Below the pieces are notes generated by a model that was not told the DNA's origin, made no database searches, and saw nothing but the letters and a program-made list of their open reading frames with translations. Positions 10,528 through 19,560 of a DNA stretch of 64,000 nucleotides are shown here, one piece after another. Origin of the DNA: Sweltsa coloradensis (taxonomy: Eukaryota; Arthropoda; Insecta; Plecoptera; Chloroperlidae); contig JAMZAV010001856.1 in the NCBI GenBank assembly GCA_024449915.1, positions 124,001 through 188,000 on the forward strand. Direction: 5' to 3'. The position numbers and the translations under genes are program-made. Every line of letters begins with the position of its first letter. The first letter of the stretch is position 1.

Positions 10528-10533
10528 GCAGTG
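10528..10533. repeat. Polinton target duplication, left (GCAGTG)
   Basis: GCAGTG abuts the AGTAGAGTG terminus. The same 6-mer follows the opposite terminus at 24,149. The uninterrupted repeat at 10,238 contains it once, which supports a 6-bp duplication. Confidence 0.8.
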
Positions 10534-10559
10534 AGTAGAGTGTATGCCACTGGGGTGTC

Positions 10560-10772
10560 AAGATGGCGGCCAATTAATTATGCAAATTTTAATTATGCAA
10601 ATTTTTTAATTACCCAATTAATTATTCATATTTTTAATTATTCATATATTTTTTAATTATGAATTTTTAATTTTGTAATTATTAATTTTTTAATTATGAA
10701 TTTTTAATTTCAAGATGGCGAATGCTACACTAGAGTGTGGCCTCTTTAACCTAACTTTTTTCAAGATGGCGG
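10560..10772 (+). promoter_or_regulatory. YY1-like and octamer-like motifs in arm terminus
   Basis: AAGATGGCGGC at 10,560, AAGATGGCG at 10,712 and AAGATGGCGG at 10,763 match the YY1 core. ATGCAAAT, the POU octamer, occurs at 10,580 and 10,595. Function is inferred from motif match only. Confidence 0.4.
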
Positions 10773-10820
10773 ATACTACACTAGAGGGTGACCACTTTAA
10801 CCTAACTTAACCTAACATGA

Positions 10821-10933
10821 TGACGTCATGCAAACCTGTCAAGACTTGTCAAGTTTGGTTGCAAACATGTCAAGACTTGTCAAGACAGGCATTGAGTGAC
10901 GCCACCATACACAGACTTGTCAGGACATGCATC
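10821..10933. promoter_or_regulatory. CRE-like site and p53-like decamer array
   Basis: TGACGTCA at 10,821-10,828 is a perfect palindromic CRE, kept in the right arm at 23,879. It is followed by head-to-tail decamers close to RRRCWWGYYY: AAACCTGTCA-AGACTTGTCA at 10,832, AAACATGTCA-AGACTTGTCA at 10,863 and AGACTTGTCA-GGACATGCAT at 10,914. Most deviate at the last base. Confidence 0.4.
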
Positions 10934-11027
10934 GTGTGTGTGAAGATGAAGGACTGGGAATCATGGCATTCCTAGGGTGAATAAATTTAAAAAGTCAAGA
11001 CTTATTCATGTGTATAACAAATCTTAT

Positions 11028-11033
11028 TTATTA
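11028..11033 (-). terminator. Polyadenylation signal of arm gene
   Basis: The minus strand reads AATAAA about 46 nt after the stop codon of the arm gene. Confidence 0.6.
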
Positions 11034-11078
11034 ATTATATCACATTAGTACATGAAACCACAATTTTTACAGTACATA

Positions 11079-11792
11079 TCAAGCAGTCGCATACATCAAC
11101 TCCACTTCGCTGTAGATGAATTCACTACCAAGTTCATACACAATTCTTTCTATATCCACAGTGATGTTCTTCTTCTCTTTAACTATACGTTCAATACGGG
11201 TCTTCACAAACTCATGAAGACTAACATATGTAGCACATGTCAATTTTGCCATTAAAGACAATGCATCATATGTGTTTTTAATGCTCTTAAGAAAATTAAA
11301 GTACCACTTGTTTATATCGCGATAGCTCAGTTCAAGATCATGTAATAAATGTGAAACACTTTTAGAATATCTTACAAGATTACGGCACGACACTTCTCCA
11401 AGGTATACGCCATCATTTGAAGATTTGAGTCCCAGCACAATAGTACCGTGATGATTATGTGCAAACAAGGTATAGGGACCAATCTCTGTTTCTGGTACAC
11501 TGGCTGCATCTTCACCCATACTGAAGACGTAATCATTGAGTAGCTCCATTTCACGAGTAAGTTGACTCCACTCATGAAGATTGAGCTTGAGTCCTTTTCC
11601 TTTTGCACATTGGATTTGTACATATGGTTTGAAGCACTCTTGCATATGAAATCCGACCACCAGCATTTTCGTACAACAGCCATTTAAAAAGAAAACACTT
11701 TTACAAAGAACAAGTTCGTACTTTTTGAGATGGTCCACGTTAGCAGGCGTAGGCTCAGCAACAGTTGTAGTTAAGTCCGATTGAAAATTCAT
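11079..11792 (-). CDS. Arm-encoded 237-aa protein, PC4-like candidate
   Basis: This is the only long clean open frame in the element. The frame is open up to 11,840, but the codon there is TTG. The first ATG, at 11,792, sits in a good context (CATCACCATGA), and the same GCATCAGCATGAATTTTCAA is kept in the right-arm copy at 22,910, so this start is preferred. Residues about 55-90 (strand-rich segment, then KGKGLKLNLHEWSQL and a helix) resemble the strand-plus-helix C-terminal fold of transcription coactivator PC4. Residues about 110-155 look like a second, weaker module. The C-terminal third is helical and charged. No signal peptide or membrane segment is seen. PC4-type folds bind single-stranded DNA; that role here is inference. 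Transcription runs toward the terminus, with a poly(A) signal behind it. Confidence 0.8.
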   Translation of the reverse strand: MNFQSDLTTTVAEPTPANVDHLKKYELVLCKSVFFLNGCCTKMLVVGFHMQECFKPYVQIQCAKGKGLKLNLHEWSQLTREMELLNDYVFSMGEDAASVPETEIGPYTLFAHNHHGTIVLGLKSSNDGVYLGEVSCRNLVRYSKSVSHLLHDLELSYRDINKWYFNFLKSIKNTYDALSLMAKLTCATYVSLHEFVKTRIERIVKEKKNITVDIERIVYELGSEFIYSEVELMYATA

Positions 11793-11923
11793 GGTGATGC
11801 AGTTGAAGACACTGACTGGTATGCGACTGTCCTCCACCAAGCTCAGACGCTGACTGACTGCGCTCTAGACTCCTCGCGCTCTTGAAGGAGCCCCCTAGTG
11901 GCAGCTACGCGAAGCTTCGTGAA

Positions 11924-11998
11924 GCTCCGCCCCTTTCTATTCCATGCATGTCGAAACTTGCAAGTCATGACGTCATACAGACATGTCCAGACTTGCAA
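11924..11998 (-). promoter_or_regulatory. Putative promoter of arm gene
   Basis: Upstream of the ATG lie GGGGCGGAGC (GC box, complement at 11,924), TGACGTCA (11,968-11,975) and a decamer pair AGACATGTCC-AGACTTGCAA (11,979-11,998), the first decamer being a perfect RRRCWWGYYY. No TATA box is evident. The CRE and GC box persist in the right arm near 22,727 and 22,765. Confidence 0.45.
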
Positions 11999-12259
11999 GC
12001 ATACAGCCCCTGACCAAACATGAGCTTTAAAATAAATTGAAGGTATTAAGAACAAAAACAATAAATAAAAAAAAAAACCCAATAGAGAAAAAATTTCAAA
12101 TAAAAATCCCCCTTTTTATTTTTTTAGAAACTAGAACCCTCCACGACGTGGACAAAAAATTTTGGTTATTACATAATTTACTTTTTGGTTTTAAACTTTT
12201 CCAAAAAATTTTTCAAAAAAATTTTCTTTTTAAAATTTTACTTTTATGAGATTGTATTT

Positions 12260-12698
12260 CTAAAATACCAAAAAAAAATTCTTGAAGAAAAAATCCTCTT
12301 GCTTTATGGGGTTAAAATTTACAACACCCCAATTTTCACCACAAAAAGTAAAGAGGTAAAAACTTTGTATTCCATACTTTTGTAAGCCCTTTGTAGAGCA
12401 CTGACGATAAAGAAATTTTGCGAGTTCTTGCACATGGGTGGGAGTCCCTTTAACTATAAAAAAAATTCCCGCGTCCAAACTTGTAAAATAAAGAGGGCCC
12501 TACCCAATGGGTTTCCGGGGTTTTTTCTCTGAGAGTCGTTTTTGGACGATAATTACAGCTGGGGGGTTTTTGACTTTTCCCTATGTAATGGTTTTCGGCA
12601 GAAAAAATCCCTGAAAGGAAAAGGGGTCCCGTGTAGGCTTTAAACCGAAAAAGCTTTTTTAAAAATTTTTTTTCCAACGGGTTGTCATATTTTCTCAA
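12260..12698 (-). pseudogene. Polinton adenain-like cysteine protease, broken
   Basis: Two overlapping minus-strand frames together resemble the capsid-maturation protease. The first carries THWVG (His codon at 12,509), matching the catalytic His region. The second carries HVQELAKFL, then YGIQSF (Gln codon at 12,367) and TFCGENW (Cys codon at 12,343), in the Gln-then-Cys order expected for adenain. A frameshift near 12,470 separates them. The reading ends just inside the left arm. The block is homopolymer-rich, so the break may be artificial. Confidence 0.55.
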
Positions 12699-12699
12699 A

Positions 12700-13570
12700 A
12701 TATTCCAAAAAAAGGGTTTTTTGGGAAAAAGGAGGCCTTTCCCAAAATAAGGGGTAAGGGGGGCAGCGTGGAAACTCCGCGCTTATGTTCCCCCTTGGGG
12801 AGGCAAAAGGAAACCACTGGCAAAATTTTCCCAAAATTGAAATGGACCTCCCGCAAAACTGTACCCTTCCTATGGACAAAAACTTTAAAAAAATCCCCCG
12901 GGCCCAAGCAGGATTTTCGGGTTTTAAAATTTCCTTTGGAAATTTTTTAAAAATGTTTTCAGTTTTAACCCCAAAAAAAAATTCTTCAAAATTAAAGGAA
13001 AAAAACGTCCCGCATTCTCAAAAGAAACCATGAAAAGGCCAATTTTTAAAAAAACACGGTTCCCCTGTAAAGCAAAAATTTAAAAATTTTGTTTTTTCCC
13101 TTTTATAAAATTGCAAAAGTGGGAAGGTTTAAAAAAATCCAGGGGGTTTAAGACTGGGGCCAACCCCAATTAAATTGAAAAAATCAACAACATGACGCTC
13201 AAGAATTTTGCCCCAAGATTTTAGGGCTTTTTTTTTCCCCTTTTGCAAAAAAGGGGATTGTGGGGAATGGGGGGCCACAATTAGAATATTCTTAAAATTG
13301 GCATTTTCTGAACACCACTGGGCCCATTGATACCATGATGATTATTTTTCTCCCCACTAAATTACTTGCCCTTGATCCACTCTAAATAAAACCCTTTCTT
13401 CATATGGTGGTTTGAAACCCAGTTTTAAAAAACTTTAAGTTTGATGACTAAAAAATTTAGCCAATTCCCTTGATGAAAAACCCGTCACTTGTTGTAAAAC
13501 CTTAAAAAATCAAGCTTTGGCACTCAGTTATGCCCAAGAAAAACTGAGTAAAATCTTTTTACGCCCTGTA
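12700..13570. other. Unassigned Polinton interior
   Basis: Corrupted sequence between protease and major capsid remnants. It may hold the protease N-terminus and the packaging ATPase, but no P-loop could be read. Confidence 0.4.
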
Positions 13571-13575
13571 ATATA

Positions 13576-14947
13576 TTAGTTGTTGTAGTCCCCCAAAAAC
13601 CGTTTACGAGGTTGGTCTATCCAAGCAGGTTATCAAATTTCCGAAATTATATATGCAATCCACAGTTTCAAAGAGTGGGCTTTTTTTAAACCCTTTACAC
13701 GTAAAACTTCCATTCGTTTAAAAGACACCAATGACCCCCACTACCCGGGAAAATCAGGCGTAGATAAAAATGCCATGAGACAATAGCCTTGAGGGGTAAT
13801 CTTCTGGGGTTACAAAATTAAATTCCCTTTCCCTCTTGAAATGAAATTCCAGTCCCTTAAATTTACAGAGTATAAATAGCAGACATGAACTGATTAGTAT
13901 CAAATTTTGGCTGAAAGGTTTTGACGGAAATGTTGTCCATTTTTGCGTAGAGTGAAAATTTTATTGAAATTTAAAAAATTTAAAAATTTAAAGGGGGGTT
14001 CTTTTTTAAAATCCCGTTCAATCCCTAAATTAATCAAAACCAATAATGACACGCTTTGGAAAATTGCCCCAAAAAAAATATTAGTCAAGGTTTTTAAACT
14101 TTGCCCCCCTTTAAAAGGTATATTTAAGGGTTTTTTCAGTAAAACTCGGTAAGGGGTTTTGGGGGCTTTGATTTTTTAAAGTGTGAGATTTGGCAAGGAG
14201 CACAGATGTTTTAAAACCGGGACTTGCGTCCCGAAACTGTGCTTTTTTAAATCTTTGATTTCACGGAAACCATCTTTTGACATAAATTAAAAATCTTTAG
14301 CCCTTTGTAAAGTTTTTTTTTCCCCTAAAAACGCCATTCAAAAAAAACCCGGGCCCTTAAATTAAAAAATTTTTAAAAGGGGTGTATATTTCCAATTAAG
14401 TTGTAAAAGGTGCACTAGCTTTGGGAAAATTTCAGCTTTTTCCTTCCCATCCTTTTTTATCAAAAAGGGCACCCAAATTTTACCCCCTTGTGCCCTTTGT
14501 AAAAGACCCGCGAATTTAAAAATGGGAAGTTTTTTCCCCGGTGCATCATAAAAAAAAGGGTCTCCTTTAAAACCCCTATGGGCATACGCTGTGATGATAT
14601 GAAAACTTTTTTCCCAACCCAAAAATAAAATTTTACTTGACCAAAAAGCGAATGTACCCAAATTGTTTACGGGGCCCCACATCAGCCGCAGGGGGCCCCA
14701 ATTTGCTTTTCCCCATCCCCTTGGTAATTTTAGCACGAAAAGAAATAGAGCTGTGCCAGATCAATGAAAAGTCTTTCCTTGACCGCTGACAACAAAACCC
14801 AAGGGAAAGCATGTCATTTAATGCTGAAATAGTTTCCCGGTAAAACCCATTCACCTCGTTCAATGCGGGGTTTTGGGGGAATGGAAGAGCAAACGTCAAG
14901 TTTCTGATTTCACTAAAATCACAGGAATGGTGTGAAAAAAAAGACAT
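13576..14947 (-). pseudogene. Polinton major capsid protein, broken
   Basis: The minus strand from an ATG at 14,947 begins MSFFSHHSCDFSEI, then SISFRAKITKG (about 14,746), continues in another frame at GPVNN (14,676) and DAPGK, and ends with TPQGYCLMAFLSTPDF (13,745-13,795) and a final DYNN-stop at 13,576. Their order and spacing fit the double-jelly-roll major capsid of Polintons, and 1.37 kb suits a capsid of about 450 residues. At least three frameshifts and several stops interrupt it, in a block where homopolymers are clearly unreliable. Assignment rests on recognised motifs, not on an alignment. Confidence 0.6.
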
Positions 14948-14959
14948 GTTTTCCGAAAA

Positions 14960-15430
14960 TATACCCTTTAGCATAGCAACCCAATTTTTGGGTTTTTTCC
15001 CGAAAGGGTTTTCCTTTTTTGGGGTTCTTTCACGGAAAGGGAGTCCAAAAAGAAAATGAACCCCGATGCCCGGAATGCACTCTTTAAAAGACCTGCCCCA
15101 AAACCCATACGCCTCTAGTTTTTCAGTAGCCTTCCGTTTAAAAAATTTACCCCTGTTTCTTTGGGGTCGTGTTTTAAGAGACCCCTTTGGCGTTTTTTTT
15201 TTTGGGCCCAACATTTTCAAGTAAGTTGGCGCCTTTTGTAAAGGCTTTAAAATGTCCAAAGAGCTTTGCACCGCTTTTTTTCAATAAGGTAAATGAAACC
15301 CCGAAAGGGGGAACCGCCTAGGAAAACTCCCTTTATGCCATGCCCTTTTCTGTAATTTGAGCCCTTTAAAACACTTAAACGCCGCTTCCAGTTTGGGTCA
15401 GAAAAATATTTTTATGAAAAATTAAACCCA
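14960..15430 (-). pseudogene. Short basic protein between capsid genes
   Basis: Minus-strand frames between minor and major capsid are rich in Lys and Arg (RKGHGIKGVFLGG, then QRNRGKFFKRK). A small basic gene in this place is common in Polintons and resembles adenoviral core or minor capsid peptides. The frame is broken and the function is inferred from position. Confidence 0.3.
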
Positions 15431-15479
15431 AATGCATTTTGCCTGCATTTTTAAAATTATTATTTTCTTTACCCGGGGC

Positions 15480-16273
15480 GACGACAAAAAGGTTAAGTAT
15501 CCCCGATAAAGGGCCCGGACTGAAATGGCATCGGATGCCCTTTAAACTGCCCTTAAATCTTTTTCAATTGTACTAAATTTTCCGTTGAGAACGGGAAAAA
15601 GTTTTGCAACGTAAAAAAATCCTTTTGATATATCTTTTAAAAAAATTTGTTTCTTTGCATTTTGGGTATTTACCATACGTAACAGAGGCGCTCCCGTATC
15701 CCCCTTTAAAAATTTTTGGTTAAAATGTTATGGGCAGTAAAAAAATATATGAGGGTGGGGCCCCAAACCCCCAATGTCAAGAAAGGGTTTTGAAACAGGC
15801 TCAATCCCCTCTCAAAAATTCGGGTTTCCCTTTCCCCCAATTTGACGTGAAAAGCTGGGACAAAATGAACCCTTGAAACGTTTTAAACCAATTTCCCTCA
15901 TACCAAGTATGTACCGTTCTTTCCCCAGCATAAATTTTAAATTCCCCGATATTAAAAAGGGCCAAATAGCGTCTTTAAACCCCCATTCAAAAAATTTTAC
16001 CCCGTATTATTAAAAATTACCCAGGCTAACTGACCCCCTTTCTATTGCAGAATCTTTTTAAACCTTTTAAACTTTTGTCATAGTAGCTATGTTTTCATTA
16101 CTCCCCTTCAATCACTTTCAATAATTTTGTGGATAGTAAAACTCTGAAAGAGCTATTCCCACTCCCAAATTAGTTTTATTGGACTTTCATTTGGGCTTAA
16201 TATAGGGGCTGTTGTATTATTCTAAAATGTTGTTCATAAGCTGTTACTGGGGAGTTTTCACATAAAAATCCAT
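15480..16273 (-). pseudogene. Polinton minor capsid (penton-like) protein, broken
   Basis: From an ATG at 16,273 the minus strand reads MDFYVKTP, then GVGIALSEFYYPQNY (about 16,170-16,130), and later FSTIEKDLRA (about 15,585-15,550). These correspond to the N-terminal and C-terminal conserved segments of the single-jelly-roll minor capsid protein of Polintons. The length, about 265 codons, is at the low end. Frameshifts separate the segments. It lies directly upstream of the basic protein and major capsid, the expected virion-gene cluster. Confidence 0.5.
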
Positions 16274-16489
16274 TTCTTTTCAGAGTATAATTTTAGAAGC
16301 AGGTAGCCACGAATTAAATTTGAGGGAAAACCCTCCCCCAAAATTTGCCCAAAACATTTTTCTTTCTGACCCCTTTTGGGCCTTGGGAATCAACTTTTTT
16401 AATCTATTTTATTTGTTGTTTTTTTCTCCTTCTTACTTGCGCAAATTCCATTTCTTTAAAATTTTTCCTTAAAATTTAAAATTCCTCCT

Positions 16490-17440
16490 TGAAAGTCCCA
16501 CGATGATTTTTACTGGGGAAATTCGTTTTAAAAGGATTCGTTGAAAAGGGGAATTTTTCTTCGGGCCCAAAATTTTTCCTAAAAAGGGCCTTTTTTTCAA
16601 AAGTAGCTTTCTTTTCCCTTAAACCCTCAAAATAGCTTTTTTATTGAAAAATTTTGGGTTTCCTGAGCCCTTTTTTGACATGGGAAAAGGATTTAAATTT
16701 AAATTCTTCCATATTTTGTAAAATATTGCTATCATTTTTAAAATGGAAAAACCGGGTGGCCTTTTTTTTAAATCTGGGGTATGGGTGGATTTTATGAAAA
16801 TGTAAGAGCGGGTGGGAATTTACACCCAAACAAACGGTACAGTTTTAAATTTTAAAAAATAACGCCAAAATTCTTGTTTTAAAAGCCTTTTAAAAGCGTT
16901 CCAAAAATACTCCGTTTTGGTTTTTCCTGGGTTTTTACTGGGGAATTTAGTTTAATTTTTTTTACCCTTTTAAAGAAACGCCCTAAAAGGTTTTAATTAA
17001 ATAAACTTTTTTTCCTTTTAAATTTTGGTTTTCCCTTTTAAAGGGGGTTTTTAAAAAATTTTGGGTGAAAACCAATTTTTAAAGGGCTCAAAGTGCCCTT
17101 TTCAACCCCAAAGTTTTATTAGTTTAGGGAATTTCCCCCAAATGCATATTTTACTAAAAACATCAATTACTGTGGGGGTAAATCTTGGAAAGTTGTCATT
17201 TTTTTCTGAAGTGATTGCATATCTTTGAGATGGGGCTTCCCAAAAAACCCATTCTGGTTGGGTTGAAAAATTGTACTTTTTGGGGCGTGGAAAATTTTTT
17301 TTTCTCATGGGTCTGTAAGGTGTAAGCATTTGGGGGTTTGAAGCCTTTTAAAGACGCAGTTTTGGGAAAAAACCTTTTATTTGTTGTTTTCCCCAAAATC
17401 CTTGCAGATGAGAATCCACCAGGGTCCCGGGGGAAATAAT
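16490..17440 (-). pseudogene. Polinton retroviral-type integrase, broken
   Basis: Minus-strand frames at 17,102-17,396 carry NAYTLQTHEKKF, RPMRKKNFPR and TPTVIDVFSKICIWG (Asp codon at 17,164), in the order of the N-terminal part and catalytic core of Polinton integrases. About 250 bp further, FKRLLKQEFWRYF resembles the segment after the catalytic Glu. The integrase inserts the element and makes the 6-bp duplication seen at its ends. Frame changes and stops are frequent, and the first catalytic Asp region is not cleanly readable. Confidence 0.6.
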
Positions 17441-17559
17441 TGTAGATTTTTAAAAGGGAATTGCGTTTTTTTGGGTTTTCATTTTTTTTGGGTTTTTAAA
17501 AAACTTCCCCGGGTTTTATAACGCTTTTTTTTCTTTTTTTGGACAAGAATTTTGGGACG

Positions 17560-17960
17560 ATGAAAGGTTACTCTCTTTAGAGTGAAATTTCCCAAAAGGT
17601 TCTCTACGCCCGGCATTAACTATATATTCTTGAGGCATATTAAGTTCGGGCCAAAAACTAGCAAAAGCCCTCCCACCCCAAGAGGTGAACTTTCTTTCCT
17701 ATTACCACTATACCCGATATAAAGACAATGATTAAAATGTCCCATGAAGTTTTTTCCCCCCGTACACGGACACTATTAATATATCCCAATTTATAATTTC
17801 AGCACTGGGGGAGGTTACATACAATAACTCGGCTATCTTCTTACCCTTTAGGGGAACTTTTTTATGTTTAAATTTTTTTAAAAAAGTCTTTGTTTTGGGA
17901 TCATCTTCATCCTTTTCATATTTGGGGGTTCTTTTTCCCTTTTTTTCATCTTCTTTCCAA
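17560..17960 (-). pseudogene. Unknown Polinton-associated protein, broken
   Basis: The minus strand upstream of integrase reads KIAELLYVTSPSAEIINW and, after frame changes, LNMPQEYIVNAGRREPF (about 17,650-17,600). It looks coding and is in line with the other genes, but no function is assigned. Confidence 0.3.
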
Positions 17961-19560
17961 TTGCTTTTTCACAAATAATGGGTATGGCAATAGGAAAAAC
18001 GAAAATTTCACTTGAAAAGTGTAGGAATCGTGAGGGAAAAATTGTTTATACTTTAACCACTTTTCATCATCTTTTGGAGAGGGCTTTAGTTTTAAATATG
18101 CAATCCATTTCCAGGCAATTTAAATTTATAGTTTTATTAAAGGATTTTCGGGCATGTTGTTGAATACGTCCTAGAGTATCAGGGGTAAATTTGAGTAAAT
18201 TTTCTTTGAAATGATTCATGATCTAAAAAAACCCTTCCCTAAAAAGGCCCCGTTATAAGAGGGCAAGAAAAAGGGGGAAAAAATGCCCCAACCCGTCTGT
18301 TTGTAAAAGCTTTTTTTTTTTCTTTTCCATTCTAAACCGCAAACGTACAAGTTTCCGAAAACCCTTTCTTGTTTCAAAGGCGAGTCCTTCTTCTGAGAGT
18401 TATTTACAAATACACGCCCTTTTAAAAGTGTTTTTCCAGCACACTCAAAGAGGGATTTTAAATTCCTACATCAGGCCTTTTAATAATTGACTTGGCATAT
18501 GAGGACTTCCCATGTTAAAAGAAAAGGGGAGAAAAATCTGCAGGGCTCAGAAACTGTAAAAGACATGATGCTGGGACTGTTTAAAAATTTTGTTTTACTA
18601 CTCATTTTTTTTAATAAAAATTTTTTGGGAAAGTACCAAAACAAGCCTTACCCTTCGGGAAATATTAAAAGTTCTAAAGCATTATGCGGTGTAGATTTTT
18701 TTAAAAACAAATGGGAGTTTATCCTTTTGGGGTCCCGAGTTGCACCCTTAAAAGGGTTCGCACAAAAATAGAGGGTTGTCAGGGAAAAATTTGTTTTGGA
18801 CAAATGATTTTTTTGGGGGCCCAAAACACGTGGTTTTTTAAAAACTCCCAAAAGTAATGAGAGTTTAAGAAATGTTTTCTGCGCCTTCCCTTTTGAAAAA
18901 ACAGGTTTTTGAGATAAGAACATGATACTCAAATTTCTATGAGGGGTGACCTTTTGGGTAAAAAATCCAAAACCCCCCCTTTTTTTTCATCAGTTTCGCG
19001 AAATAATAGGGGTCATAACTACTAGCTTGGGCCCCTTTCATGTGGTGAGAAATCTTAAAGTTTGGGAATCCTTTTTTTGAAAAGGGACAGCGTTATTTCA
19101 TTTTTCTGTAGGATCCTGCCATTCAGAGTAAAAAACCAAAACACTTCTGAATTTGGGTTTTTTCACGAGTGCTGGTAGATGTTGTATGAATTTTTGTAAA
19201 AAAAAATTTGGGTTTTTTAAATTTTTTTCCCCATCCTGTAGGGCCAAAAATTTAAAGCCGTAAATGGATTTTTTTCCCCTGCGGGTCCAAGCATCAACTG
19301 AGCTTGTATTTGGGACTTTGCTTTTTTTTTAAAGGGATTAATTTTTGACACCCAGAGTTTTTCGTATTGTAGGTTTTTTTAAGCAAAAAAATTTATTTAG
19401 TGCACCCCAATTTCCCTTTCAGAGTATTTAAAAAACTTGTAGGTGTGGGTTTAAATTTTTTTTTTTTTTCCCCGCATTTTGGGTTTTCAGAGATAAAAAT
19501 TTTATTTTTTTTTAAGTAAAAAAAAATTTTTGTACGAGGAAATTTTTAAAAAGACTATAT
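17961..19560. other. Unassigned Polinton interior
   Basis: Corrupted sequence. A plus-strand frame at 18,487 begins MTWHMRTSHVKRK, faintly like the end of a C2H2 zinc finger. No DNA polymerase B motif was found on either strand. Confidence 0.35.

Larger units (their letters stand above)
10165..10533 (+). repeat. 291-bp tRNA-containing repeat, plus-strand array
   Basis: The block CATATTTCCCAACTCTAGGG occurs at 10,165 and 10,456, giving a 291-bp period. The first unit is complete and shows the uninterrupted sequence GGCAGTGCAATCTGC. The second unit breaks at GGCAGTG (10,533) where the Polinton begins; its remainder resumes at 24,149. Confidence 0.85.
10534..12190. repeat. Polinton left inverted arm
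   Basis: It pairs in reverse with about 22,520-24,148. Shared landmarks in order are the AGTAGAGTG terminus, CAAGATGGCGGCC, an AT-rich block, TGACGTCA, the arm gene, a second TGACGTCA, GGGGCTGTAT and GTCCACGTCGTGGAGG. The arm is clean to about 12,030; the inner limit is approximate. Confidence 0.8.

Noticed and set aside
18487..18771. Zinc-finger-like frame MTWHMRTSHVKRK
   Set aside because: Only one half of a finger is seen; the Cys pair is not readable in this corrupted block.
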